The notes beneath the pieces were generated by a model, which saw only the letters and a list, made by a program, of their open reading frames with translations, was not told where the DNA came from and made no database searches. A DNA stretch of 64,000 nt, taken from positions 1,612,001 through 1,676,000 of the forward strand of contig NC_085885.1 of NCBI RefSeq assembly GCF_035222275.1, given 5' to 3'. This stretch comes from Podospora bellae-mahoneyi (lineage: Eukaryota > Ascomycota > Sordariomycetes > Sordariales > Podosporaceae). Made by a program: the position numbers and the translations under genes. This document shows positions 36,184 through 49,300 of the stretch, piece after piece; position 1 is the first letter of the stretch, and every line of letters begins with the position of its first letter.

Positions 36184-36736
36184 ATATATGAATTTCTTGT
36201 TTCGTTTCGAAAATTTAATAATTAAACTATTTTTTCTTTAGTTTTTTATTATATTTACTTTATCGTAATTATGTTGATACCTAAATTTAATTTAGTTAAC
36301 GGTGAAATATAAATTAAAAAATTCATTAATATTTTCCGGTATAATTTCGTTAACTCTAACGTAATTAATTTTCTTTCTAACCTTTATTTTGATATTAAAA
36401 TAACGGCTAATAAAGTAAGATATTTAATACTCCTAAAGGGGTTAGGATCGCCTTACTTAACTAGTAAATTAATTATCAAAGCTTTTATATTAATATAAGT
36501 AGGAGCGTAACTAAAGCTTTCCTAACCAAAGATCTATTAAATAATAAGATTTCTTTAACCGTAAAAAAGTCGCTATTAATTTTTATAGGCAAGGTTTTTT
36601 TTAGTAGGGTACTATTAATATAGTACTTTAGGGTAGAACGTAGAATCTCGTACTTATTGGACGCTTTTCGCTAGCTTATACCAGCGGCAATATCTCTCTA
36701 GGCATTTTTAATATCCTCCTTGGTATATTTGGCCAT
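36184..36736 (-). pseudogene. Transposase N-terminal fragment of the pogo-type element
   Basis: Starts at ATG 36736 with MAKYTKEDIKNA, followed after a RIP stop by RDIAAGIS and RKASNKY.ILRSTLKYYI, the helix-turn-helix signature of Fot1/pogo transposases. Further text (GDPNPF, FLIYISPLTKLNLGINII) matches the linker and the start of the DDE catalytic domain. Stops replace CAG and CAA codons. The first 100 bp or so are GC-normal; the decay deepens inward. Confidence 0.8.
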
Positions 36737-36906
36737 TGATGGGTATCTGGAGCAAAAAGAATAAAAGAAAAGCTTTATTTCTGGTCTCTGTGGGTGGAAT
36801 ATAAAGTGTGCGTTGATATCGAGGGGCTTTCGGAGGTCCAGGGTTATGGAGGTTTTAATGTGGGTAGATGGCTTGGGTAGTTCAAATCTACCTGGGCCAC
36901 ATCCAT

Positions 36907-36936
36907 ATGTGGTCCACTTCCTTTTCATCCAACCTA
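36907..36936 (-). repeat. Right terminal inverted repeat of the pogo-type element
   Basis: Partner of 9941-9970 (27/30). Just inside, CCACATATGGATGTGG-like text (minus strand) forms a short dyad comparable to that at the left end. Confidence 0.85.
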
Positions 36937-36949
36937 ATGTATACACTTA

Positions 36950-38770
36950 GCGGGTACAATACACATACCCAACAGGCAAGGCGATGCCTCCTCTCCCCTA
37001 TTTGTTCTGACAATAATTGGGGCGAAACTCCAGAAAGTTACGGTGCATGAAATAGCTATGGCTGGAGCTTTGCTTTACTTACCATAACTGAAAGCTGGTA
37101 AATGTGGGAGTTTTGGCGACCAAGAATTATCTGGATGCTTATTGGCCTACTCCTATGTTTGGAATATTCCCTCCTTTTTGGGAGATACAGGTGAAAGACT
37201 ACGAGGACGACTTCGCTCCTGCTTTTTGTGGCAATGGCAACCACAGTCAAAGGTATCTTGTGCCATTGATCTTTTAAAACATAACTCTTATTAGTAAGTC
37301 TTTGTGATAAGAAAAGAGAGCGTTCGACACCTCGTACTACAAGGTGGAAAGTATGGAGAAAATCTGTTAGGATACGGGCCTTCAAGGATAATCGATATGT
37401 CTTGGAGATGGTTAGCTAATAAAGGTAGGTAGGGTGCCTCCGAAGTTTTTCTTGCTTCCCCAAATACAACTCAATAATATAATGTAAGGTACGGCAGGTA
37501 CTTTGGGGCGCTCATGAATGTTCAGAAAAAACGACGAGTTAAGTTGTGAATATAGTAGAGAATGCTCCCCTGTAATACCTACGTAGGGCTATAAAGCTAC
37601 CACTGTACTGATGAACAGATTAAACATCTTTTCACAATTCTTCTAACTATATCTCGTGTGTCTTTCCACTTTCTTGAACAAGATAGGTAATGGGCAAGCA
37701 ATAAAAGTATACCCCCTTGAAATCCCACACTCGGATCGCCAAGGCGAAACCACCAAAACAAGCTTTCAAGCCAAGATCAAGCCCGGCTTGGCCATCTTTC
37801 GTTTCCTCACCCCTTGTACCGATCTTCGACGACATCGCATTCTAAAACTTGATATTGCTGGTGTCATTGTCAATTCCTATAAAACGGTCTTTAGCTTCCT
37901 CAGCGAGGCTCGGGACAGGCAAGGGTCTCACCGTTAATCAAGCGTTCGCTTTGAGGCTTATAAACCAGCAAATTCCCGTTGGGCACTTGGGCAAATGTGT
38001 CGCTCAACAGTCTCCTGACCCCTCCTTAGTGTGAGCATGTTTTCAGTGGTACATACCTCCACTCCCGAGTATAGTGGCATAAGGAAGATGTCGGAATTTG
38101 AGTTTAAGGGTTTCCACTCCACTCGATCTAAACGCTCTAGCCCGCGCATAACGCTCCATGGGGATCCAACCTCTGTTAGACATCACGGCAAAGGCGGCAT
38201 AATTCCCAAGTGTTCATGCGCCAAAGCAGCAAGGCAGGCATGTTGTAACTTTGATAATTTTTATTTTGTGTACATCCCTAGCCAAACTCGGGTATTGTTC
38301 CTTCAAACTTAGCCAACTAATCAAATGATATTATTTAACGCCTTAAACACCTTTCCCAATCCCGCTTATGACAAACCAAACCAATGCCCCTTCTCCCCCC
38401 CCAAAAAAAACCGCGATCTCTCGGAATCCCGAAAGTGGTGAAGACGGTGACGTCCCGAGCCAGTCGCTCGCGAAAAAGACAAGCTGAAAGAGCTCCACAA
38501 TTGCGCGCGTTTCCAGCTTGTGCCGATGGGATCCACACCACAGCTCCACCCCCGATATATCCGTTCAATGGTAGAATTATCCCCGGATCCCGATTCCCGG
38601 GATCGTGGAGAAACATCATGGGGGAAAGCCAGGAGGCGGGATTTTTGGACCCCCCAAAGCCCTGAACCCTATTCAGCTCATCCCGGGACTTTCAGCTGAG
38701 CGATATCGGCACCACCACCAACCACCATCAGCAAGTCAGAGAGAACATCGTGAGTGTGTGAGGTAGGTAA
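36950..38770. other. Intergenic, normal composition, no gene recognised
   Basis: GC returns to normal immediately outside the transposon end. Short open frames are present on both strands but none shows recognisable protein features or a credible start and splice structure. A short dyad around CCCGGATCCCGATTCCCGGG (38580-38600) and a C8A8 junction (38393-38409) are visible. No RNA gene identified. Confidence 0.4.
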
Positions 38771-39098
38771 TCAGTGAGCAGAAGGGCTCGCTTGGTGGGA
38801 GTCAAGCGTTGTGATGGAGGAGGAGGAGTCTCCGCGGAGGGTCTTTCTTCTTTCGCTGCAAAGGAGAAATAACGGGTTAGTTGAGCGGTTTTGAGAGATG
38901 CGATGGATGAGAACAACAAACATACTGCGTATTCCGGTCGACAATGGTGCACTCCCACTTGGCACCAGCGGTGCGAATGTGGAACTTGACGCTACCGGTC
39001 TCGAGCAGGTTGCGGACCTTGGGGTCGTAGTGGGAGAGGTCAACCGTGCTGGAGGAAGCAGAGAGATTGGGGGTGCTGGTGGTGGGTGAGGAAGACAT
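38771..39098 (-). CDS. Small two-exon protein of unknown function (85 aa)
   Basis: Exon 1 is 39098-38926 and exon 2 is 38855-38771. The 70-nt intron has donor GTATGT, a CTAAC branch site and acceptor TTTGCAG, and phase 2 is restored. The product starts MSSSPTTSTPNLSASSS and continues VDLSHYDPKVRNLLETGSVKFHIRTAG... and KWECTIVDRNTH. It ends with a Ser-rich tail containing ERRKTLRGDSSSS. The central LETGSVKFHIR/KWECTIVDR block looks like a small beta-rich conserved core; the ends are disordered. The exact fit of splice sites to a continuing frame supports a real gene. I do not recognise a named family. An AC/GT-rich leader (about 39110-39145) lies upstream. Confidence 0.7.
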
Positions 39099-42000
39099 CT
39101 TGATAGTGAGGAGATGTGTGTGTGTAAGTGTGTGTAGAGCTGGCGCTTATATGGTAGTGGCTGAGAGTGAAGAAAGGTAGACGAAGGTCAGAGAAGTGAG
39201 GAGGCAGTCGAGATGATTTTGGGAAGCTAGAGAAAAGGAAACGGGACACGGGGCAGAGCGTAAATTATATAGACCAGGCACGAGGCACGAGTGGGAAGCC
39301 TCCAGAGCGCTGGACAAGGGGGTGGGCTGTCTGGCCCCTTCTCCTATCGGGTGTCACTAGCACGGGCATCCATGGAAAGATACACACGGACTCGGGGACT
39401 CGGGTCTTCCAGTTCCTGGGGTCTCTCTGTATGTGTATCGGAAAGTGGGTGTGGACTTGGTGGGTCAATAGGGGGAGCGCATACAGCCGAAGCCAAATCG
39501 CAGGAAGAGTTGCCCTAAGCATGAGCCATTTTGTTTAGCTTCAGGCACGTACCTATGTACCTTGATAGCGATCCGACACATCAAGCACGCTTGCATGCCT
39601 GGGTCTTCAGCCGGTTGAGTCCATGTTTTCTCTCGGTTGCAGCGAGAAGGTTGCAGAGATATCTGTACTACTCAACCCTTCTTGCATTTTGTATTTCACA
39701 GATGGAGAATGGGGTTTGGTGCGGTGGCATCCCAATCTCGGCGCTTTTTCGAACCTGTAACTAACTTGGGGTGGGATGCGAGGATGGAGAAGCGAACCAC
39801 TGGGCCCGCAGCTTAGGAACCCGGGCTCTCATGCAAGCACTTTGTTGCCGTGAAGCCGGGAATCAGACATCATTATCCCAAGTTATGACATTGAGAATGG
39901 ACACTAGCCAGTCGCGGTCAAGATTGACATGGTGCAACTGGGTTCCCCAGCCCACACACCACACTTGACTCAAAACCGGAAACCAGCCAGCCGTTTGCTG
40001 ACCAGGCTGGGGTCAACGTGTGCGGGGGAGGAGAAATGGAGGTGTCATGTAGGGGGTAAATGCCTAACACCTGTGTTGGTGTGTTGTGGTCGTAGGTGGT
40101 ATCAACGGTAGGGTTACCGGCTTGGTATTGTAAGCCACGCCGCCATGATCTCCGTTCCCGTCTTGGCTGTAGAGCTTGAGTTCCAAAGTTCTCCAGCCAG
40201 CACGCAGGGCTCCAGAGTACGAACGGAAGCGCCAAGGTTCCTGTCTCGGACGATCACATCGTTCTGGAAAGCTGAGAGCTGATGAGCCGACCCCGCAACT
40301 GAAGAACACCACACCGTGTTTGTGGCAGCAGGTTACGTGCGTGTAGTCATCTCATTTGTCCAGGCCTTGGCATGTGTCGAAGGGACATCGGGATATCATG
40401 CCCGAAAATGACAGAAAGAGAACTCTGAAGGCGACCTCGAAGCGGCTCTTGCAGAAGTGGCACTGGAAGGACGAGAGTGTGGCAGCAAGCTTTTGCGGCC
40501 GATAAACCAGTTGGAAGGAGATGTGGAGGCGTTTACATCAAGATGAGGGATTGAGGATGTCCGGCCGCAACGCGGTGACATGTCGAAACACAGAACAGGC
40601 GTCATTCCATGTGAAAAAGAATGAGAAGAGTTCTTGGAGTGAGTCTCCGATCACAGATTGTGGGACGAATGCTGAACTGGATGTCGTGCAGGCCAGTGTC
40701 GTGATAACGACATTCTCACGGTGATTGAGGGTGTGTGGCCCTAGCTTGTCTTTCCCGGCGTCTTGGCTCGGCCGCTAGCCAATCACAAGCTGGGGCATTT
40801 CTCGGATTGGTAAGTGGCGGTGAAGTGGGGTATTTTACCACATCTGCCAAGCGAGCCAAGCCGGCTGCCAAGTCTCAAAGTATGGCACCTGGACGACACC
40901 TCATTCCAGCGTCCTGATCGATAGATCTCAGCATCAGGACAATCGAGCATCACAAATACCGTCTCAATTCCAGACTCGGGAATAATGACGGATAATGTCA
41001 CTCGCCTACCCTCCTCTTTGTGGCGCGGGACTTCGACAGCCGGACTGGATTTTCTCGCCGTAGAAGCACAGTAACTGCAGCTCCATTCGACTGCTCATTG
41101 GTTGTGTAAATGTTCCGTAAGCGCTCCCCTACCGAGTCATGAGGGAATTCCCAACCGTTTCCATGCTTTTTCTAGCCAATGCTTGGCTCGTCCTAATCTT
41201 GGGAGCCTCACGCCTCCTGATTCACGGCATCACCCAGTACCTCCTATCATGCTCTCAAGTAATAAAGCCGAACACGCGAAGAGCACGGGCTCCCGAGGTC
41301 CGTTACCCACTATGGAATCCTGGCCTTCTTCTAGACGATTGATGAGGGAAAAAGTCTCGGGTGCCTGCTTCTGGCTATAGCTACGACCGAGACCATGGCA
41401 AGACAACCAACTAGGCTCGTGTCTTACGAGACCGCCTAGAGTTGGGCTCTCATGATTCGAGGCAGTAGTTCTCTAGTTCTTGGGTTAAATGGTGTTCAGG
41501 GTGCAGCAGCAACTACCACCAGGGATCCCTCGCCAACAACGGCCTGCCCTGGTCTCCACCATTGCGTACCGTTCCGTAATGGAGCGAGCTAAAGTAGCGA
41601 GCCGACAAATGGAGATATCCTCGTCCTTGAACCCCTAGGAGCAGAGACCGCAGTGACGGAATCACTGGCTCAGGAGAACTGGTTGGGCTGCGCTGGCGCC
41701 TTGTTCACCTGTTCGTGGTCGCCTTGAGCTTGGGGCGCTTATCCGGTGCGCCGGAAACACTGGAGACATTCCAAGATGTTTGTCGGTATATGACTGACCA
41801 CTTTGTTGCCACGAAACTTGCTCGCGAATTGCTCACCCACCCCGACGAGCGGGTGTTTACCTTTCCGACATGCAGACTGTTTCGGTTCCTTTCCACGTTT
41901 ACTTTGCGAGCATTGGATTACATTTCAACTACGGCAGTCAAACCATATCAGCGATGCTGCTAGTATCCGAGCATGCACTTCAACGGCTCGCCGCTCCAAA

Positions 42001-44127
42001 TTCCTTCAAAAATTCGAAACGATCTTGATTCAAAGCACCATGGAATGGACCCCTTCCTGATTAGGGGACCTACAGGTATCATGCGTTGGCAACCGACACG
42101 AGCTTCCCATGAGACATACTGGAGATGCTGCTTAAGAGCCTCGTGCTCCTCACACCAAACAATGTCTAGACCATTCCGAGAGCCGCCAAGGCCTTGTTCA
42201 ACATCAAAACGTTACTTGAGATTAGGTGATTTTCCTGCACGAGGTGGATCGTACAACGCTGGTCAAGCCGGTGGTTCCGTATTGGAGTTCTTCTGAACAG
42301 CCAGTGGTCAGCTGGCTTCCCATCACAACCGATGAATGTGTAGTCATCGCATTCGTACCTAGGTGGGCAGCATCTGGCACTTCGGTTCTGACAGCAAACG
42401 TGAACCACCAATCTGGTCTAGACCCTTGAAACAAGCAAGCTGTCAATGACGACGCCCGTGCCACCTCCCAAGACGGAGGAAACCTACAACATAGGCTGAC
42501 GAAGGTTCCCTAGGGTCCCCTGCCCAGCCGGGTGCTACAGATGCGGTGCAACACGTTTGTCACATTATATGCTACCCTACTGCTTCCAGAGGAACGTCAG
42601 TTGATTGTTGGTCGGGGTGTGGTTGCTCAACATGTGCTAGCAGAGGTCCTTCTGTTATCGTGAGTTTTGGTTACGTGAGTGATTGGAAGTATCTGGGGAA
42701 ACTTTGCACGGGCTTTGACCCAGAGTAAAGGAGAGAGGGGGGGTCGAAGCGCATATATGTCCAGCTTGGGAGACCTACATGCGTCCAAGCTTATGCATGG
42801 ACCGGCTTGGGTCAGCCACGTTATGTGGTTCTTCCAACTTTGTATGGGATGCTGGACAGCTTTAGAGGGGAGAATTTCCGAATTGAGAATGACAAGCAGG
42901 AAGAACACCACCCCGGGAACAGGTCGGTAAAGACTTATACGGTTGGCTTTTGCCAAAACCCCACGTCTTGGCCCTACACAAGGTGATAGCTCGTGGGATA
43001 TGGCTGTATGGAATAGGAAAAGATCAGCACACCTTCTTGTGGTTGATGGATTGACAGGTGGAGGTGAAGAACGCCAGACTCTATTAGGTACCTTATCCAA
43101 GATGGTGTAGAGAAAGTCAAACTCATCACATTAAAAGTTCCAGGCATAATAGCAATCGAAAGCAAAGGCAACGTTCTATCTGTATCTTGGTGTGCAAAAT
43201 ATAAGCAAACACTGATGGCAATGAATCCGCTTCATCCCAACGTACCACCGAAACTTGCAGCACTCAGATTTTCACCTAAGCTGACAACAGTTCTCGTTTC
43301 GACGTATCCCGAGACTTTTGACAACCCTACCCTCAGGTGGGTAGTCAGCTTCTGTTTCTCAACAAAGAAGTTCTTGCCCGTAATTGATTTTCTCATTTCC
43401 TTTCCAACCAGCTCAAATCAATTGTGACAAACGTCCATGTTTTTACACCTTTCATCTAGGAAAACCCAAACCTCAAAAGAACCACTACAAAGTGCCTTTT
43501 ATACAACTCACTATTCTCACCCCCTTCTCCACATTCCATCCTCTTCAAATAAGAAAGTTTTACAACATTGGAGGGTATTCATTATACCTGCTCATGACAC
43601 CACCTTACCTACCTGATGGACAATTCTCCATCGACACCCACCTCACTTCACTTCACCCATCTAAACAACAATCCCTCATTTATACAACCCGTTCCATCAT
43701 GGCACATTAAAACCCACATTCCCTTCTACTCCATCAGTTGGTCCTGTTGCCACGCTGTAGTCTCGTTGATACGGCAAGAAGTTAAGGTGGCGTAAGGGGA
43801 TATGATATAGCGTTGACGCTGCTCTCTCATCCATGTGGGCATCTCCCTCGGTAACCTTCAACCTAGTCAACCAACCAGAACTGACCTGATTTTCCCTCAT
43901 AAGCCTATCTTATAGCAATTAGATTTGCTTACAGGCCCCGGTATTCACCACATACAACACCAAGAAATACCCATACAGCCTCACTTCAAAGGAAAACGCG
44001 CCGGAACCAAGAGTTGGGATCATTACAATCATCATCGTTATTTATCTCACAGCACCCCAAACAATTACTATCGAAAAGTCCGGTTACGCCGTACAAGTAC
44101 AGTCTATAAACAGTTTTGGTATCTCTT
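39099..44127. other. 5-kb intergenic stretch, no gene supported
   Basis: GC-normal DNA with many random open frames under 160 codons on both strands. Several of the longer ones begin only at TTG, CTG or GTG. I could not find a frame with domain character or a chain of exons. It may hold non-coding transcripts, lineage-specific genes or decayed sequence, which the sequence alone does not settle. Confidence 0.4.
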
Positions 44128-45602
44128 TTAAAGCTTCTCGATAATCGCATCCGTGAACTGCTTGGTGGAAGCCTTGCCACCAAGATCACCAGTAAGAGCC
44201 TTGCCCTCGGCAAGGGTGGCGAAAGCCGCCTTCTCGATGCGGTCGGCGTACTCGTTCAGGCTCATGTGTCTCAACATCATCATGGAGCTGAGGAGGAGAG
44301 CGGTGGGGTTGGCAAGACCCTTGCCGGCAATATCAGGGGCGGAACCGTGGACAGCCTCGAAGATGGAGCACTCGTCGCCAATGTTGCCGGAGGGGGTCAA
44401 CCCGAGACCGCCAATGAGACCGGCGCACATGTCGGAGAGAATGTCACCGTACAGGTTGGGCATGACGAGGACCTTGTCGTTGTAGGGGATGGGGTCGGTA
44501 GTCATCTTGAGGCAGGTGTTGTCGAGGAGCTCGGCGTCGAACTCGATATCGGGGAACTCCTTGGCGATGTTGTGGGCGCACTGGAGGAAAAGACCGTCGG
44601 ACATCTTCATGATGGTGGCCTTGTGGACGACACGGACCTTCTTGCGGCCGATGGAGCGGGCATGCTGAAAGGCGAACCGGAGGACGCGCTCGCTGGCCTC
44701 GCGGGTGATGAGCTTAATGCTCTGGACGACACCATCCACCACAACGTGCTCAATGCCGGAGTACTCGCCCTCGGTGTTCTCGCGGATCAGGACGGTGTCG
44801 ACGTTATCGTAGGGGGTCTTGTATCCAGCAACCGAGCGGCAGGGACGAAGGTTGGCGAAGAGGTTGAAAGTGCGACGAAGGGTCAAGTTGAGAGAGACGT
44901 GGCCCTTGCCGATGGGGGTCTGCAAGCCCACGTTAGAATGCGCCAACTTATACGATAGAAGTGGGGGCGGGGCATACAGCAAGAGGACCCTTGAGGGCAA
45001 TCTTGTTTCTCTTGATGCTCTCGATGGCATCGTCGGGGATAGCAGTCTTGCCATCCTTGAGGATGGGGTCGACGTTGATGGGCTCCCAGGAAATTGGCGT
45101 CTGTTCTTTTGTTTAGTCTTTTGTGCTTTGTAGAGGTGGTATCGGATGAACGGAAGCTGTCGCGAAACGTACCTTGGCGGCGGCGAAGATGTCCTTGACG
45201 GCAACGGCAATCTCGGGGCCAATGCCATCACCTTCGATCAAACTGACTGTGTAGTTACCCTGGGATAGTCAGCCAGGCGTTTTGTTTTGTCGGCGAGGTG
45301 TCAAGGCTTGATTTTTGTTTGAGTGATTTTCAAGCCCCTCTTTGCGGCAAGCTGTCGCATGCGCCCCTTTGAGACCAACACATACCTTCGCATCCTTCTT
45401 TCCCTCGTACTTGGCGACCTTCTCGGAGTATAGTCTTTGGTTCTGTTTGAGGGACCGGTATTAGCTGTGTGATTGTGACAGTGAGCTGAGTACAAGTTGG
45501 GATTCTTTGTCGCACCTGCAGCGAAAGAGTGACGGCCGCGCGGGGAGCTGCGCGGAAGGCCTGGCGCTGCGCAGGAACAGCAATGGCACGGAGGGCGAAC
45601 AT
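44128..45602 (-). CDS. IDH1: NAD-dependent isocitrate dehydrogenase subunit 1, mitochondrial
   Basis: Oxidises isocitrate to 2-oxoglutarate in the TCA cycle as part of the mitochondrial IDH1/IDH2 octamer. Five exons: 45602-45516, 45442-45386, 45259-45173, 45100-44978, 44919-44128. All introns fall between codons and have GT...AG ends. The product is 381 aa, normal for the family. The N-terminus [22 protein letters not shown] is Arg/Ala-rich without acidic residues, a mitochondrial presequence. Recognisable motifs are [11 protein letters not shown] near residues 54-64, [48 protein letters not shown] and the C-terminus [21 protein letters not shown]. The IDH1-type sequence points to the regulatory (AMP/citrate-binding) subunit, by analogy with yeast. 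It shares a 738-bp divergent promoter with SEC5. Confidence 0.95.
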
Positions 45603-46340
45603 GGTGACGGTCTGATATGGATTCGAGGTTGGGTAAATGCCCGTCTCAAACAAGCAACAGGGCAACAAATGGAAAGAAAGAGCGGCAGACCAAGAGGAAA
45701 ATCGTCAAAGTTTAGGGAAGCAAGAATGGCAGAGAGTTTTAGGTGCCAGGTTCCTAGAAGAGCAGGAGGATAAAAACCGACCTCAATGCAACCAACTGAA
45801 TCCACCAGCTGATGCAGGTTTTGGCAGCGACGCAACGGGCAGCGGCTGATGGCCTGTGCTTTGCAGGGACAGGGCCAGTGATAATGAGACCGAGCTGACG
45901 GAGCTTCGCTGCTGAATCTGTTCAATTACGTAGACGATAGCGATAATTACTCACTCACCGCCCGAGGTCGCCTTCCATATCTTCCATATGGCCGGCAGAA
46001 TCGACGCTTTTCTTCGGCCCTACACAGGCGGTGAATACTTACTCTTCTTCACCCGATAACGCCGCCGGACCTTTTCGTTTCCGATGCTCGACCTCCACAC
46101 GGCACGCGGGATGCCAAGCTCCAAGCTCCAATCCCTGCCACCCCGCCGAGACCCCTGTACGACGCCAACCGCACCGACTGCATTGACAGCCGCGGACGCA
46201 TCACCAGAAACAGACGACATCAACACAATGGAGCACCCCCACGATGAATGACTGACGAATTACATGTCCCGTTTATCAACGAGAGATTCTAGTATAATCC
46301 CAGTCTCCGATAGAGCAGAAGTCATCGCGACATCGGCGCC
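45603..46340. promoter_or_regulatory. Divergent promoter between IDH1 and SEC5
   Basis: 738 bases separating the two start codons. No coding signal. It must contain both core promoters, but no specific factor site is claimed. Confidence 0.5.
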
Positions 46341-49300
46341 ATGGCTGACATCGAGCGAGAGCGGGCCGTTCTCGACTTCTACCAAATATCATCGCTGAAA
46401 CCTGAAACGCTGGTCCAGTGGCCAACAGAGAAAGACCGCGACAGCGACGCCTCCGAAGATGAGAGTGTCAAGAAAAAGGCGAACAGGAGGAAGTCGAGAT
46501 ACCAGGCATTGGAGAGGGCTGTGAGCACCAGGAGTAGCTTCGTCCCTGGTTCTGAGACTTCAGGGAGTGGTGTTGCGAATTTGGTGCAGCGAGACGAACC
46601 AGACCCCCTAGGGTCAACCGACAGTGTTGTTCGGACATTGAAACAGCAGGGGGTTCCTCTTCAAGATGACTTGAAGCTTCGTAAGTTTGTAGGATATCGC
46701 GTTTTTGGTATACCAAGATACTTACTTGGACATGTTCTCAGGCAACCGATTCCTCCTCTCCTCGACGACCTTTTCCCCAGCGCTCTTCCTATCCCAAATG
46801 CACGCCACAGCCGATACCCAATCCCTCCTCAGCGGTCTAGACATACTGTCTCGATCGATCGACCAAAAATCCGCCTCCCTGAAAGTGCTCGTCGAATCCA
46901 ACTTTGAGCGCTTCGTCCGCGCCAAAGCCACCATCGACAATGTCTACAAAGAAATGAAATACCGCGGGGTTGATCCCACGCCGCCTCGGGCCAGGGCGCA
47001 CTCTCGACATGCCAGCAGGAATAGTTTTCGGAGTGGCAGCGGTGCGCCCATGACGAGCCCCCTGAACCCTGTGACGGACCCTAGAAAGAAGAACGCTTTG
47101 GCGAAAGAAAGCGAGTACGGTATTTTGGGTATCAAAGCGCCATTGCTTGATGTATCGGCCAAGGCAGAGGAGGTTTGGGGGCCAGCTCTCGGTGGCCGGG
47201 AGAAGGAAGAACATTTGAAAACTGTGGCCTCGTCGCTGGATAGCTACAAGGAGTATGTTGAGATCAGTGCAGCTATCGCTGACAGCATCAAGCGCAATGA
47301 TCATGAATCATTGGTGGAGGAATACACAAAAGCGAGAAGATTTGCCGAACAAGCAAAGCAGCTCGCGCAGGAACTCGAGGGGTCGCAGCCAGATGAGGAT
47401 CAGGTGTATCGTATCGTACTGGCAGCGCGCATGTGGCATGACGTGGAGGAACAAATCAGCAACCTCAAACGTGATATCTGGAGGAGCTTGGTATCTCCAT
47501 ACAACATGGCAAAGCCAGACTCTGGGAAGTCGGGTGACCAGCATATGGAACTGATCACCCTCCTCCTGGAGCTCGGTGTGGAAGACAATCCCATCTGGGT
47601 GTGGCTGCTCAGTCGTTACGACTACTTGAAGAGCAAGATTCAGTCGACGACGGAGCGGTCCAAGGTCGAGATTGAGATCCTGAGACGCCGTCTTGCCAAT
47701 TCTGAGAAGCCGAGCCCTCAGACGATTGCTTCTCATATGCGAACTCTTGGACGTCAATCCCTCGAATCAAAGACTAAAACCTTTGACTCCCCTGACATTG
47801 CCGAGTTGTGGGAGCTCAACGTGGCTTATATGAGCAACTTGCTCTCCTCTCAAGGGATTTTGGGAGAGGTTCTCGAGTTTTGGCAGACGGTTCAGGGGTT
47901 TATTGAGGGGAAGACGCAGAGGAGCTTGCCGGTTGGGTATAGAGGCGAGTCGAAGGAGCATCATCGGTTGTCTCAACAGGGCACGGTTGATCTCCAGAAG
48001 GGCGCTGTGGAACTGGTCAGTTTGATTCGGGAGAGTGTGTTGATGTTTTTTGCTGGGCCTCCGCCAGAGGATATCTCGTTGCTGTTCTCGCCTATGCCGC
48101 AGACGCCGAGCACGCCGGGGTATGGTGGCAATTTGACACCGCGAGACCCGAGGTTCAATCTTGATCCGAATAATATCCCGCCACCGTCGCCGAGGAGAGG
48201 GGAGGCTTGGGAGAAGTTTGCGTTTTGGCCGCCATGGTCTAATTCGCTGAGTGGTGTTCACTACCTCGCTCGGATGTTGGTTCTTGTTGGTGCGGCGGCG
48301 TGCGATATGGCTTCTATTGAACCGGTCGGGCAGGGAGATGCAGCCGAAGTCGAGCGGGTTAAGACCCTGGTTGGCGTGGCAAGGGAACGATGCGTGACTG
48401 CGTTGTGCGCGGCGTGGAACAGGGACGCCGAAAACATCAAGTACGTGGAGGACTGGAACAGGTCCCCGGACAGAAAAGAGGTGACCAAGATGCCTGCCAG
48501 TTTCAAGGCGTTTGAGGGGGCGTTGTTGGCCGGTATGCAGAACATTCTCTACATCTCGGAAGCTATGGACAAACCGGGTGCTGGGGAGATTGTTCTGCCT
48601 CCGCCGCCGAAGCTGTTACAGATGGTTAGAAGCCAGTATGTGACGACGCTGTACAAGGCGCTGAGCGGGATGGTGGAGAATGCGGAAAGGCCGGTGAAGA
48701 AGGCGGATGATGAGTGGACGGTGGATGTGGATGGGTATGTTCTCGTTAGCAGTGCTGCTGCGCCTAGGGCATCGACGGCGGTGGGAGGGAGTACGATTGA
48801 TGCTGGTGATCGGGTATGTTTATTTTTTCCCCTCTATATCCATGAAGTTACTGACCGCAGTAGAACGTCCGCATGCTATTAACCCTCTCCAACCTCTCGG
48901 CCCTCCGCACCGAAATCGTCCCCGACCTCAACACCCAGTTTGAAAACGCGTTTAGCGTCAAACTCACCGATGAGACAAAAACCATCCGTGACGTCCTCAG
49001 TCAAATCGATGCTCGGCTCTTCCAATCCTACACCCGCCCCGCCATTGAGACACTGAAACGCATTATCCGCGCCGGAGTGTCGGATCCAAACTGGGCGCCC
49101 TCCTCCCCGTCCCGGCCAAAAGAAGTCCGTCCTTATGTCTACGAGGCGCTCCTGTCTCTCGTCCTCGTCCACACTCAGGTATCGACCACAGCCGCGACAT
49201 TGACCTCCCAGGTCCTGTCTTATCTGCTCGAACAAGTCTCGAAGGAACTGCTGGAAGCTTTCAAGTCGAGGCAGCGGTATAACCTTGAAGCACTGATGCA

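Larger units (their letters stand above)
9941..36936 (-). mobile_element. Fot1/pogo-type DNA transposon expanded to ~27 kb by nested retroelements
   Basis: Imperfect terminal inverted repeats bound the whole AT-rich block. Positions 9941-9970 match the reverse complement of 36907-36936 at 27 of 30 bases. Between them lie three collinear minus-strand fragments of one pogo/Fot1-type transposase in N- to C-terminal order (36736 to 36184, 35770 to 35286, about 10420 to 10195). They are separated by a solo LTR and by the retroelement nest. Without insertions the element would be about 2.2 kb, normal for this group. The probable TA target site cannot be fixed because the outermost bases differ between the ends. 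The outer few hundred bases at each end have normal GC, while the middle is RIP-mutated. Confidence 0.82.

Noticed and set aside
42627-43100. 157-codon minus-strand frame in the 39-44 kb gap
   Set aside because: Starts at TTG and has no domain, hydrophobic pattern or exon partners; treated as chance.
44116-44958. 280-codon plus-strand frame opposite IDH1
   Set aside because: Gly/Asp/Val/Glu-rich mirror of the IDH1 exon on the other strand, with no plausible identity.
46681-46907. Reading of exon 1 of SEC5 straight through the first intron
   Set aside because: The read-through frame loses the Sec5 signature, which lies in another frame and is restored by splicing 46681-46741.
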